Both the position numbers and the translations under genes were made by a program. The notes beneath the pieces were generated by a model. That model was not told where the DNA came from. It searched no databases and saw only the letters and a list, made by a program, of their open reading frames with translations. From JANQOH01 sp965243325 (GTDB lineage: Bacteria; Pseudomonadota; Alphaproteobacteria; UBA7887), in contig CBDEUQ010000001.1 in the NCBI GenBank assembly GCA_965243325.1, positions 346,467 through 410,466 of the forward strand: a stretch of DNA of 64,000 nt, in the 5' to 3' direction. Shown here in pieces: positions 53,552-63,214 of the stretch. How positions within the stretch are numbered: the stretch's first letter is position 1; each line of letters starts with the position of its first letter.

Positions 53552-53884
53552 GTGAAGCTCTCGAAGCCGCGCTGCGTCTACTGTTCGCCGGAGACCTGGG
53601 AGCGGATTCGCAGGCGGGCCCGGAAAGCCCGGATGCCGCTCTCGCGCTTCGGCTGGCTGTGCTGCCGGCGCGCGGCGGACGACAGCGTGGGCGAGGCCCC
53701 GGAACCGACCGGGCATGCGCTGGTGCTGGCGGCGGCCGCCCAGCGCCGCCTGTGCGAGGACGCGCTGTCCGTGGCCCGGTCCGGCCGCTTCGTCGTCCGC
53801 GCCCCGGGAGGGGCGGAGGCGGCGGTGTCGGTCGGGGAGGCGGCGGCGATGCTGCGCCTTGCCGAAGGCGGCCGTCCGCCGTGA
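53552..53884 (+). CDS. Mobilization-accessory-like protein
   Basis: 110 residues from GTG 53552: KLSKPRCVYCSPETWERIRR, RARKARMPLSRFGWLCCRRA, then an Ala-rich helical tail (GHALVLAAAAQRRLCEDALS). The ETWERIRRRARKARMPLSRF segment resembles TDAEWALIREDAEAERLSVS in the gene before and DGEWERIRAWARERGKSAS in the gene after, so the three are distant paralogues. Confidence 0.65.
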   Translation: MKLSKPRCVYCSPETWERIRRRARKARMPLSRFGWLCCRRAADDSVGEAPEPTGHALVLAAAAQRRLCEDALSVARSGRFVVRAPGGAEAAVSVGEAAAMLRLAEGGRPP

Positions 53885-54399
53885 CGAAGCCGCGCGACCG
53901 CAGGTCCGGCATGAACCACACGGTGTCGCTCACCGACGGCGAGTGGGAGCGTATCCGCGCCTGGGCGCGCGAGCGGGGCAAGTCGGCCTCGGCCTGGTTC
54001 TGCGAGTGCGCGCTGTCCGTGGACCCGTTCCCGGATACCGAGCCCGCCCGGCCGCTGGTCCTGGATGCGGAGGAACAGCGCGGCCTCGCCCGCAGCGCGG
54101 CGGCGGCCGCGCGCGACATGCGTTCCGGCGGCGAGGCGTCGTCGACTCTCGCCGACGACATGCGCGCCCTGCTGGAGCTGCGGCTCGGGGCGATGGCTCG
54201 CGACGGCCGGCGCGGGCGGGCGGTCGACCTGCTTCGCCGGGTGCTCGGCGAGGAACGCGCGTCGATCGTCGCAGCGGCGGTCCTGCCGGATGCGGAGGAA
54301 GCATCGAAGTCGCCGAAGCCGTCGAAAGCGCCGGCGGGGTCCGCCGAAGGTCCCGACCTGTTCACGGTGGGCGCGGGCGACCCGGCCGGCGGCGCTTGA
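53881..54399 (+). CDS. Mobilization-accessory-like protein, third of a tandem trio
   Basis: 172 residues from GTG 53881 (GTGA overlap with the gene before). TVSLTDGEWERIRAWARERG, KSASAWFCECALSVDPFPDT, then a helical middle and a polar Pro/Ser/Lys tail. A later ATG at 53911 is possible. Such RHH proteins help a relaxase bend and melt oriT; this is inferred. Confidence 0.65.
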   Translation: MTKPRDRRSGMNHTVSLTDGEWERIRAWARERGKSASAWFCECALSVDPFPDTEPARPLVLDAEEQRGLARSAAAAARDMRSGGEASSTLADDMRALLELRLGAMARDGRRGRAVDLLRRVLGEERASIVAAAVLPDAEEASKSPKPSKAPAGSAEGPDLFTVGAGDPAGGA

Positions 54400-54420
54400 C
54401 GTCGCCGGCGGGGCCGGCAA

Positions 54421-55872
54421 TCAGGATCGGGGTTCGGCCGCCGGGTTCAGGCGCCGGACGAGGTCGTTGGCGATGTCGCGCGCGATCCGCTCGCCCTGGC
54501 GCTCGACATCGTTGAAGCGCGAGTCGAACTGGTTCGCCTCCATGCGGAACACGCGGCCGATCTCGCGCATGCGGCCGTGGGTGTCGGCTTTCTGTCGTTC
54601 GTATTCGGGATCGTCCGACCCCATGACCTCGATGACGTAGCGCGCCCTGGCGCCGGGCGCGGAGGCGCGGCGCCCCAGGGCGTCGTCGTCCGGACGGCCG
54701 GGGTCCGCGTCGGCGTCTGCCTCCCGGAGGGTGACGGTGACCACGAAATCCGGCAGGCAGGGGCCGCGCCCGGTCTCGAACGGGGTCAGCGGCTTCTCCA
54801 GCTGCACCCGCACGCCCGCTCCGGCCGCGCGCCGCAGCGCCGTGTCGTCCTCCAGGCGGGGCATCAGGCGACGAAGGGTTTCGAAGGCGCGCCGCTCGTG
54901 CCCGGAGTCGACCGGAAGCGGGCAGTCCGGCGCGGCGATCGGCTGCGCCCAGGCGAAGAGGCATTGCCACGGACCGCCGCCGCCGGGGCGGGCCACGATC
55001 CCGAGGAACAGCCAGGGGCCCGGCACCCGGTTGCGGAACACCCTGGGGGCGGCGACCTCGGACGAGACCGCGACGCGGCCGTCCCGCGGGTTCGCCGGGT
55101 TGATCTCCCGGTCGCCGAGGTCGCGGGCGAGCCAGCAGAGCATGGCGTACGGCTTCCCGCCCTTCGGCCAGTCCGGCTCGGCCTCCTCCAGCCGTCTTGC
55201 GACGCTGCCGTCCGTCCACTGCGCCGGGTCGGTGAACAGGAACTCCGGCGCGCGCACGCCGTCGGCGACGAAGAACTGCTCCGCCGCGCGCACGATCTCC
55301 GGCAGCCAGCCGCCGGGCGAGGAGAAGCGCGTTGCGCCGTCGAGCGTGTTCAGCAGCGCCGTCTGCATCAGCGTGCGCAGCATGTTCGCGGCGGTCCGGT
55401 GCCGCGACCCCGCCGGCAGTCCCGAGAACGACCGCGGCGCGGCCGGCCCCAGGGGTCCGTCCCCGGCGGACTTCTTCTCCGCCGGCGCGAACGGGTCGAA
55501 CCTGTCGTCGTGGGCGGCCTGCGGCGCCCGGCGGCGCGGCGCCGGCCTCTCGTCCCCGGCCAGGGCGAAGACGCAGTGCCCGGCATGCGGCAGCGGCGCG
55601 CCTGGGCGGTTGACGAGATGAATCCGCTCCGGCGCGACCTGGCGCGGAACGATCACGGGCCCCCTGCCGTCCTCGGAACGGCAGTCGCACATGAACCAGC
55701 AACCGTCGTCGCGGGCGGAGCCGACGGTGCGCAGATAGAGGGCCCGCATCTCCTCGTCGACCTCGCCGCCGCGCTTCACCGTGCGGAGCGCGGCTTCCTC
55801 GGCCGGCTCCAGCATCCGGATCCAGTCGTAGGCGTCCTCCGCGTCCAGATTCCTGACCAGGTCGAGAGTCAT
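54421..55872 (-). CDS. Element-borne protein with Cys/His cluster and nuclease-like C-terminus (DUF1173-like?)
   Basis: 483 residues. Near residues 60-105, CWFMCDCRSEDGRGP and NRPGAPLPHAGHCVFA give a C-x-C with H-x3-C pattern, similar to the start of DUF1173 proteins. The C-terminal 100 residues hold GRGPCLPDFVVTVTLREAD, ARYVIEVMGSDDPEYERQKA and FRMEANQFDSRF, which could be a PD-(D/E)xK-type nuclease core (D, ExM, K). It faces the mob-like genes convergently. Function unknown. Confidence 0.6.
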   Translation of the reverse strand: MTLDLVRNLDAEDAYDWIRMLEPAEEAALRTVKRGGEVDEEMRALYLRTVGSARDDGCWFMCDCRSEDGRGPVIVPRQVAPERIHLVNRPGAPLPHAGHCVFALAGDERPAPRRRAPQAAHDDRFDPFAPAEKKSAGDGPLGPAAPRSFSGLPAGSRHRTAANMLRTLMQTALLNTLDGATRFSSPGGWLPEIVRAAEQFFVADGVRAPEFLFTDPAQWTDGSVARRLEEAEPDWPKGGKPYAMLCWLARDLGDREINPANPRDGRVAVSSEVAAPRVFRNRVPGPWLFLGIVARPGGGGPWQCLFAWAQPIAAPDCPLPVDSGHERRAFETLRRLMPRLEDDTALRRAAGAGVRVQLEKPLTPFETGRGPCLPDFVVTVTLREADADADPGRPDDDALGRRASAPGARARYVIEVMGSDDPEYERQKADTHGRMREIGRVFRMEANQFDSRFNDVERQGERIARDIANDLVRRLNPAAEPRS

Positions 55873-56137
55873 GGCCCCGCCGTCACCGGGTGTGAAGCTG
55901 CCGGACGGGGAAAGGCGCCACCGTGCGGACTGGACGAGCGGCGAGGACCCGCAGCGCGGCAGCTCCCTCGAAATGCGCCGGCGGCGCGCCGACAAGCCTG
56001 CCTGTCCAGCCGATCGCCATCGGTTCCCCTTCAAGCGCCCCGCAGTGCGCGGCTCTCACCCAGATTATCGCGCTATAGCCGGGTCAATCGCATCGTACCG
56101 TCTGCGGTCGGGCGACAACACCCGAGGCAGCGCACCA

Positions 56138-57613
56138 TCATGCGGGATCGTCGCTCTTCGACAGCGCTTCTCGCCCGAACCGCTCGACCGCCTCCAGCGT
56201 CTCGCGTACGTCGTCCCAGGTCGTGGTGTGGTTGACGATGCACATCCTGAGCGCGAACGTCCCGTGCAGCAGCGTCGACGACATGAACGCGGGGTCGTCC
56301 CAGAACATGCGCGCGAGCACGATCCTGTTGACCTTGTCCAGCTCCGCCTCGTCGAGGTCGCTGTCCGCCGGATTGACCCGGAAGCACACGATCCCCAGCG
56401 TCGCCGTGTTCATGGCTTCCAGGACCGCACTCGCACGAACATAGGCTTCCGCACTGGCGGCCAGCTCCATGCCCTTCGCGACCGCGCGCCGAAAGGCCGC
56501 CATCCCGAAGGTCTGGATCGACATCCAGACCTTGAGCGCGCGAACCGAGCGGCTCAGTTGCAATCCAAGGTTCGAGAAGTTGGGATGGTTCGCTCCCCAG
56601 ACCGTGTCCTGAAGGATGTCGGGTCGGACCGCGAAGGCGTCCGTGAGCGTCTTCTCGTCCTTCACCAGCAGGCAGCCTGCCTCGTAGGGCTGGAAGAGCC
56701 ACTTGTGCGCATCCAGACCGATCGAGTCCGCGCGTTCGATCCCGCTCAACAGCCTCTTGCCCTGCTCGGTCACGACCGCGAAGCCGCCGTAGGCGGCATC
56801 GACATGAAGCCACAGGCCTTCTGACGCGCAGAAGTCGGACAACTCATCGAGCGGGTCGATGGCGCCCGTGCCTACGGTGCCGGCGTTGGCGGCGACCGCG
56901 ATGGGATTGAGGCCGGCGTCGCGGTCGGCGGCCACGGCCCGGGCGAGCGCATCCGTGTCCATGCGGAAGTCGGCGTTGCTCGGGACCATGCGGATGCGCT
57001 CGCGCCGAACGCCCACGATCATCGCTGCCCGGGAAAGCGCGCTGTGGCTCTGGTCGCTCATGTAGACGCTGGCGCGTTCGGGGTGCCCCGCCGCTTCGCG
57101 GGCCGCGACGAAGGCGTCGAGGCTGGCGGCCGAGCCGCCGCTGGTGAAGAGCCCGCCCGCGCCCTCGGGATAGCCGAGCCAACGCCGGAACCAGTCGATG
57201 ACGACCAGCTCGATGTAGCTCGGACCGCTCGCGACCAGCCAGGTGCATTCGTTGATGTGATAGCCGGCGGCCACGAAGTCGGCCACCACGCTGGGCCAGG
57301 TGGGCGACGAAGGGACGAAGCCGAAGCAGCGTGGATGATCCAGACGCGTCGAGTACGGAAGAATCTGACGCGCCGCTCTCTCGATGACCTCCGCGGCAGC
57401 CCGCCCGTCCTCCGGCGGGTCCTCCGACAGTCGGTCCTCGAGAACCTGGCGGAATTCGCCGTCCCAGGCGTTTTCCCCGGGCAGGCTCTGGATCCTCTCC
57501 ACCACGAGCTCGAGCGCCTTCTGCCCGAGGTCGAGCATCTGTTCGCGCGACATCCCGAGATCGCCGGAGACCCGAGCGTCCGGACTCGCTTCGGGCCTGC
57601 ATTCATCGGGCAT
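56138..57613 (-). CDS. PLP-dependent aromatic-L-amino-acid/glutamate decarboxylase family protein
   Basis: 491 residues, group II decarboxylase fold. Motifs: HPRCFGFVPSSPTWPSVVAD, GLFTSGGSAASLDAFVAARE, LWLHVDAAYGGFAV and IGLDAHKWLFQPYEAGCLLV with the PLP lysine. It could make an aromatic amine or act on another L-amino acid. A metabolic cargo gene between mobile-element genes, with no pathway partner beside it. Confidence 0.88.
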   Translation of the reverse strand: MPDECRPEASPDARVSGDLGMSREQMLDLGQKALELVVERIQSLPGENAWDGEFRQVLEDRLSEDPPEDGRAAAEVIERAARQILPYSTRLDHPRCFGFVPSSPTWPSVVADFVAAGYHINECTWLVASGPSYIELVVIDWFRRWLGYPEGAGGLFTSGGSAASLDAFVAAREAAGHPERASVYMSDQSHSALSRAAMIVGVRRERIRMVPSNADFRMDTDALARAVAADRDAGLNPIAVAANAGTVGTGAIDPLDELSDFCASEGLWLHVDAAYGGFAVVTEQGKRLLSGIERADSIGLDAHKWLFQPYEAGCLLVKDEKTLTDAFAVRPDILQDTVWGANHPNFSNLGLQLSRSVRALKVWMSIQTFGMAAFRRAVAKGMELAASAEAYVRASAVLEAMNTATLGIVCFRVNPADSDLDEAELDKVNRIVLARMFWDDPAFMSSTLLHGTFALRMCIVNHTTTWDDVRETLEAVERFGREALSKSDDPA

Positions 57614-57754
57614 GAAGGGACGTCTCCTTTAGCCGGTCGATTCCCGACCGCCACCGGCTTCATCCGTCGATTACATCACCTCGGCCACGGGAGGCAAACC
57701 CTTGCCGGGACGACCATGCACAGTGGGGAGCGCACGCCGGCGCCGCCCGGCTCA

Positions 57755-60700
57755 TCAGGGGCGCAAGCTTATGCGGATGCTCAGTTCCGGCGTCTGTTCC
57801 AGCAGCAACTGCCGCGCCACCGCGATCTCCCGGGTCTCGACGCGCGCCCGCGCCCGGCGCAGCTCCTCCTCTCCGGGGTCCCCGAGAGGCCGCCAGCAGC
57901 CGCGCCCGGTCAGCGCGCCGAGGGACAGCCGCCGCTCGCCGGCCGGGCCGCCGTCCGAACGCCATGCGACCTCGACCGTGCAGGGGTCGTCCATCCGCGC
58001 AGACGCCACCCCCCTGTCCACGAGCCGTCCCTCGAAATGCACGACTTCGGGCAGGACGTCGCGCCGCCGGCGCCGCGCCTGCCGCTCCCAGTATTCCTGA
58101 TGAAGGAGTTCCGTCCAGCGCAGCAGGTCGTCCCGGAAGACCTCGCCCCTGCAGTCGAGCGGGAAGCCCGCCGTGGGCGCGCCGCGTTGCCGGTCGAGCT
58201 CCGCCTCCCTGAGACGGTCGTCGTCCCAGTCCGCGAGGCGCACCCCGCAGCCCGCGAGCGCCCGCGCGGGGATGTCCTCCTCCATGCGTTCGGGCTCGTG
58301 GCCCGGCACCGAGGCGAGCCAGCGCAGCGTCACCCTGTCCTGCCCCAGCCGCCCGCCGCTCCACCCCGCGCGGACCACCAGCGCCTCGTTCTCCGGCCCG
58401 TCCCGGAAGCGCCGGAGACGGAGGCGGTCGCCCTCGACCAGCGGCTGGCCGCCCCGCCAGCGGCGCCCGAAGCGGTGTTCGGCGCCCGGATCGCGCAGCC
58501 GCGCCGCCGCCGCGCGCGTCATGTCGGCGATCCGCGCGCGGTCCGCCTCGGGAACGCGCCGGTCCCGCTCCGCGGCCGCGACCGCCTCCGCGATGCGTTC
58601 GAGGTCCGCCGGACGGCTCCGCCAGTGGCCCTCGTCGCGGAGGTCGCGGTCGTCGAGCGCAGAAAGCCCGTCCTCGACGAAGCGGCCGTTGGCGGCGCGC
58701 CAGTCGGCGGCGCCGGCCAGCAGCGTCAGCGGAACCTTCTCCTTCCTCGCCCTCGCTTCCAGCCGGCGCCGCCGGCTGGCGAGCATCGCCATGTCGCGCA
58801 GCAGCGCCTCGGCCCGCGCCCATTCCGCGGCGCGGGCGGCGTGCTCGTCGAGCGCCTCGCCGAGCCGGCGCCGGGCCGCCGCCTCCAGCGCGCGTTCCTT
58901 CGCCAGCCGCTCGGCCTCGGCGACCGCCTCGCCATGGCCGGGGTCGTGGAACGGCAGGATACCGAGCGCCGCGGCGGCGGCGCGCGTCTTCGTCAGCCTG
59001 GCGCTCACCGCGACGAAGCGGTCCAGCGGCCCGTGCGCCTCCAGCCGCTTCAGACCCGCCGCGATCCGCGCCCGCGCGTCCGGCGTCCGGTCGAGATGGA
59101 TGCCGTACGTCTCCCCGTCGGCGAGGATCGCCTCGCCGGTGGTCCGCAGCGCGGCCGCCCGCTCCGACAGCGGGCCGTAGCCGGGAAGCTCGGCCATCGA
59201 GAGGTTCGGGTCGTCCTCCTCCCGCCGCCGGAGGTCCGCCTCGCGTTCCAGCGTCCGCCAGTCGCGCCGGTGCCGCCGCTCGTCGGCGAGAAAGCCGTCG
59301 ACCGCGGCGCGCGCCTCGCGGCAGGCGCGGTCGTACTTCACGATACCCTCCGCCAGCGCGGCCGCGGCGGCGGGCAGCTCCGTCCGTTCGCCGAACGCCG
59401 CGGCTTTTGCGACGAACCCGGCCCAGCCCACGACATAGAACCACGCAACGCCCGCGGCCTTGGCCCGCTTCACGATCTTCAGCCGCTCCGCCGCCAGGGC
59501 CGCCCACGCTTCGTCCCGGTCCCTGTAGTCGGCGAGCCGCCCGACGGCGGCCGATATGGCGGCATGCTCCGTCGCCAGCCGGTCGAGATGGGGTCGCCAG
59601 ACGTCGGCCCCGTCGAGCATGGCCTGCCAGCGCCCGGCGGCCACTTCCGAGCGATCCGCCCAGTCCTGCCACTCCTCCAGCGCGGTCGGCGGCCCGTCGC
59701 CGGCGCGCGCCTCGAGCCCGCCGTGTTCCGCGACCAGCCCGGCCGTCGCCTCGTGCAAGGCCGCGATGTCGTTCCGCCGCCGCTCGCAGGCCGCGGCCGC
59801 GGCGATGACCTCGTCGGCGGCCGCGCGCATGCCGGCCGGCAGCAGCCGGCATTGCAACAGCGCCCGGGCGGCGTCGACGAGTTCGCCGTGGCCGTCGGCG
59901 TAGAACGGGATCGTGCCGGCCTCCGCCGCCCTGCGGTCCACCGCCGCGCGGAGCGTCTCGAAGCGCAGGACCGCATCGTCGAGGACGCCCAGGGCATCGA
60001 GGTCGTCGAGACGCCCGGCGAGCCGCGTCCCCGCCTCGCCGGCGCGCTCGCCCGCGTCCTCCAGCACGGCCCGGCCGTTCGCCGCGAGGCGTTCGGACAT
60101 CTGGCGCCACGCGGGATAGTCCTCGAGCCCGGCAAGCGGCCCGTCCGGCGCCGCGCGGCGCTCCAGTTCCGCCCGCCGGCCGAAGTGGAGGTCGAGGAGG
60201 CCCAGGAACTCGGCCGCGCCGCCATCGCCTTCCCGGACATTGCGGTCGTAGGCCAGCAGTCCGTCCGCCACTTCCCGGACCGCGGGGGCAAGGTCCGGAT
60301 ACCCGGCAACCAGCGCCCGCGTGCGCGCGATCAGCTCCGGGTACCCCTCCACCCGGAACAGGATCGTGCCCAGGGTCCGCGCCTTCTCCTCCAGCGCCGT
60401 CCAGTCGTCGCGAGGCGACCACGCGGGCGGCTGCGGCAAGATCGCCGCGACCTCCGCGTCCGGGCCGATGTCCTCGCCCGCCGCCTCCAGCGCCGTCGCC
60501 CGCTCGCCGGTATGCGCCTCCAGAACCTCCACCAGCTGCTCGCAGTTGTCGGTCAGCACCACCGCGCTGTCCCGCGCCCGGCTGATCTCGACATAGAACG
60601 TCGAGCGGTCGGTAAGCGCGCCCATGCTCGAATCCAGCACCGCGATCACGCCGTCCGCCGTGCTGCCCTGCGCGCCGTGCACCGTCGAGCTCCAGGCGTG

Positions 60701-63214
60701 GTCGAGGTGCCGGAGCTGCGGATCGTCGTGCGCGAGCGAGAGCTCCCGCCCGTCGTCCAGCAGGAGCCGCACGCGGGTTCCGGTGATCGCCGTCACCTCC
60801 GCCCGCTCGCCGTTCACGAGGTCCCGCGTCCGGTCGTTGCGCGTCCAGCGGATGCGGTCGCCCGCGCGTATCTCCATGGGCCGCGTCTCGTAGACCTCGA
60901 TACGGTAGCGGGTGCGGCCCCGTTCCGGCGCGACATGGCGCGGCTTGCCGTCGGGGTGGCGCAGCAGCAGCCGGTCGCCCTCGATGCCGGCGATGGTCAG
61001 CGCGTCGTCTCTCTTTACCCGGTAGTTCACCATGTCCTGGTTGAACACCACCGTGTCGCCCTCGCGGTAGTTGCCGACGTCCGCCATCTCGGCGCGCGTC
61101 ATGCCGAGCCCGACAAGGCGCCCGATGCGGAGCGTGCGGCCCCGCAGCGCGCCTTCCGCCGCCAGCGCCTCGCGCACCGCCGCGTTGATCTCCGCCCTCA
61201 GATCGTGCGTCTGCGCCACCAGCAGGGTCCGCGCGCGCGTGCCGGCGTCGAGCGCGAGCCAGGCCTCCGCCGCCTTCCGCCCCAGCTCGTCCCAGGGTAC
61301 CTCGTGCACGCTGCTGCCGAGCAGCTCCACCGCCTCGCCCGGCTCGCCTTCCAGCACCGCCGCCACCGCCCCTCGCAGCTTCGGCTCGCGCTGGCGGAGG
61401 ATCTCGTTCATCTCCGCCGTCGCCATGCCCGCCCGCTGGAGCAGCCGGAACGGTTGGCCCGCCTCCACGGCGCGCAGCTGGCCGCGGTCGCCGACCAGCA
61501 CCAGGCGCGCCACCTCGAGCTCGTCGGCGATCCGCATCAGGCGCTTCATCTGGTCGGTCGAGACCATCGACGCCTCGTCGAGTACCAGCACCGCGCCCCG
61601 GTAGCGCTCCCTCAGACGACCGATCGCGGGCCCGCCGCCTGCCCCGGACTCCGATCCGGGGTCCACCGACCGGCAGCGGGCGAGGAACCGTTGCAGGGTC
61701 TCGGCCGCCATGCCCGTCTCGCGCGCCAGCACCCGCGCCGCCGCGGTCGAGGGCGCGAGGCCGATGACGGCGCGATCCCCCGCGAGCCCGCGCACGTGGC
61801 GCAGCATCGTCGTCTTGCCGGTCCCGGCCCGGCCCTGCACGCCGACGACCCGGTCCGGCGTCAGCAGGATCGCACGCACCGCCTCCTCCTGACCCGCGGT
61901 GAGGCCGGCGTCCGCCAGACGCGCCGCGACCGCGTTCCCGGCGGCAAGCGCCACGCCGTTCCCGACGCCGGCCTTCATCGCGGCGATCACCGCGCGCTCC
62001 GCCTTCAGCGCCCGGTCGGTCACGAACGCTCGGGTCGCGCGTCCGGGCTTCGCCTCGACCAGATGCGCGTCCCGCACCAGGCACGAGATCGCGTCGCGTA
62101 TCTCCCCGAGCGTGTGCCGCCCCGGAGAGTGGCCGAGCGCCAGGGCTTCCAGCTGGCCGGCCGCGAACACCGACTGCCGCTCCTCGAGATGCCGCATCGC
62201 CTGCCACGCGATCTTCAGCGCCGAGGGAACCGCCGGCGCCGGAGCCGGCCGACGTGCGCGGCGGACCGCCGGAACCTCTCCAAGCTCCCCGGCCCGGGCG
62301 GCCCAGATCGTCCGCAGCATCGCGTGCAGCGGCTCCGCCTTGCGCTTGCGCGTCGCCAGCGCCGCGATCTGCGCCGCCGCCTGCCCATGGTCCCAGCCCC
62401 GCTCGTCCATGTACGCTTCCATCTGCTTCCTGCGGGTCGAGAAGGCGTCCCGGATCCGCCGGTCGTAGCCCGCGATCTCGAAGCTCCGCAGGCGCCCCGC
62501 CATCTCCGGCACGATAGAATAGCCCCTGCCGATCAGGCGCCGCGCCAGCTGGTCCCGGTAGTACGCCCCGATCAGCGTTGCGTTCCGGTGCAGGCCGGTC
62601 GGCTCGATGCTCTTCCAGCGGCCCCCGCCGTCGCGCGTCATGTTCGCGACCACCGCGTGCGTGTGCAGCTGCGGGTCGAGATTGCGGCTCGCGATGTGCC
62701 GGAACAGCGCCGCCGCCATGCCGTGCGCCCTGACGCGCGGGCGCCGGCCCGTCGCAGGGTCGTAGCCCCGCGTCTGCAGAAGCGTCTCCTCGATCCAGTC
62801 GAGCGTCGCCTTCACCGCCTCGTCGTGGCAGTGCAATACGCCCCGGTCGCCGCGGGGATGCTTCCCAGTCGGCAGGAGCGCCGCCAGCGATACGGACTTC
62901 GGGGCCGAGAACGTGATGTCGAAACCGGGCCGGTGCTCGTGCTTCCCGTCGCGCCGGCGCCCCAGCCGGATGTCCGTCCCCGGCACGTGGCCCTGAAGGA
63001 TCGCCTCGAACGTCGCTGCCGAAACCTTAGCCCCCGCCTCCAGTCCGAGTGCCGCCGCGCCCCGGCCGTGCCAGGCGCTCGCCTGACGGTGCTCCGCCGC
63101 CTTCGCGCGCGCCGCCTCGCGGTCGCCCCCGGCCGCAACGTAGTAGCCGCCCTCATGCCGGAAATACTCCGCCGTCGAAGACGACGACGTCAGATTGCGA
63201 ACCTTCGCCACCAT
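57755..63214 (-). CDS. Second MobF relaxase/helicase (TrwC/TraI family), 1,819 residues
   Basis: The relaxase domain (1 to about 300) has EGGYYVAAGG tyrosines, HRQASAWHGRGAAALGL and the His triad HIASRNLDPQLHTHAVVANM. A RecD2-like helicase follows: Walker A GRAGTGKTTMLRHV near residue 461, LVLDEASMVSTDQMKRLM, and motif STVHGAQGSTADGV. About 900 residues of charged helical sequence end the protein. A GC palindrome at 61642-61661 encodes DPGSESGAG between helicase motifs. It differs in family from the relaxase at the left edge. No T4SS gene adjoins it. Confidence 0.95.
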   Translation of the reverse strand: MVAKVRNLTSSSSTAEYFRHEGGYYVAAGGDREAARAKAAEHRQASAWHGRGAAALGLEAGAKVSAATFEAILQGHVPGTDIRLGRRRDGKHEHRPGFDITFSAPKSVSLAALLPTGKHPRGDRGVLHCHDEAVKATLDWIEETLLQTRGYDPATGRRPRVRAHGMAAALFRHIASRNLDPQLHTHAVVANMTRDGGGRWKSIEPTGLHRNATLIGAYYRDQLARRLIGRGYSIVPEMAGRLRSFEIAGYDRRIRDAFSTRRKQMEAYMDERGWDHGQAAAQIAALATRKRKAEPLHAMLRTIWAARAGELGEVPAVRRARRPAPAPAVPSALKIAWQAMRHLEERQSVFAAGQLEALALGHSPGRHTLGEIRDAISCLVRDAHLVEAKPGRATRAFVTDRALKAERAVIAAMKAGVGNGVALAAGNAVAARLADAGLTAGQEEAVRAILLTPDRVVGVQGRAGTGKTTMLRHVRGLAGDRAVIGLAPSTAAARVLARETGMAAETLQRFLARCRSVDPGSESGAGGGPAIGRLRERYRGAVLVLDEASMVSTDQMKRLMRIADELEVARLVLVGDRGQLRAVEAGQPFRLLQRAGMATAEMNEILRQREPKLRGAVAAVLEGEPGEAVELLGSSVHEVPWDELGRKAAEAWLALDAGTRARTLLVAQTHDLRAEINAAVREALAAEGALRGRTLRIGRLVGLGMTRAEMADVGNYREGDTVVFNQDMVNYRVKRDDALTIAGIEGDRLLLRHPDGKPRHVAPERGRTRYRIEVYETRPMEIRAGDRIRWTRNDRTRDLVNGERAEVTAITGTRVRLLLDDGRELSLAHDDPQLRHLDHAWSSTVHGAQGSTADGVIAVLDSSMGALTDRSTFYVEISRARDSAVVLTDNCEQLVEVLEAHTGERATALEAAGEDIGPDAEVAAILPQPPAWSPRDDWTALEEKARTLGTILFRVEGYPELIARTRALVAGYPDLAPAVREVADGLLAYDRNVREGDGGAAEFLGLLDLHFGRRAELERRAAPDGPLAGLEDYPAWRQMSERLAANGRAVLEDAGERAGEAGTRLAGRLDDLDALGVLDDAVLRFETLRAAVDRRAAEAGTIPFYADGHGELVDAARALLQCRLLPAGMRAAADEVIAAAAACERRRNDIAALHEATAGLVAEHGGLEARAGDGPPTALEEWQDWADRSEVAAGRWQAMLDGADVWRPHLDRLATEHAAISAAVGRLADYRDRDEAWAALAAERLKIVKRAKAAGVAWFYVVGWAGFVAKAAAFGERTELPAAAAALAEGIVKYDRACREARAAVDGFLADERRHRRDWRTLEREADLRRREEDDPNLSMAELPGYGPLSERAAALRTTGEAILADGETYGIHLDRTPDARARIAAGLKRLEAHGPLDRFVAVSARLTKTRAAAAALGILPFHDPGHGEAVAEAERLAKERALEAAARRRLGEALDEHAARAAEWARAEALLRDMAMLASRRRRLEARARKEKVPLTLLAGAADWRAANGRFVEDGLSALDDRDLRDEGHWRSRPADLERIAEAVAAAERDRRVPEADRARIADMTRAAAARLRDPGAEHRFGRRWRGGQPLVEGDRLRLRRFRDGPENEALVVRAGWSGGRLGQDRVTLRWLASVPGHEPERMEEDIPARALAGCGVRLADWDDDRLREAELDRQRGAPTAGFPLDCRGEVFRDDLLRWTELLHQEYWERQARRRRRDVLPEVVHFEGRLVDRGVASARMDDPCTVEVAWRSDGGPAGERRLSLGALTGRGCWRPLGDPGEEELRRARARVETREIAVARQLLLEQTPELSIRISLRP
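61642..61661. repeat. GC palindrome inside the right-hand relaxase
   Basis: CCCCGGACTCCGATCCGGGG, in frame and read as DPGSESGAGG between helicase motifs Ia and II. A short flexible insertion that evidently does not break the frame. Confidence 0.8.
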
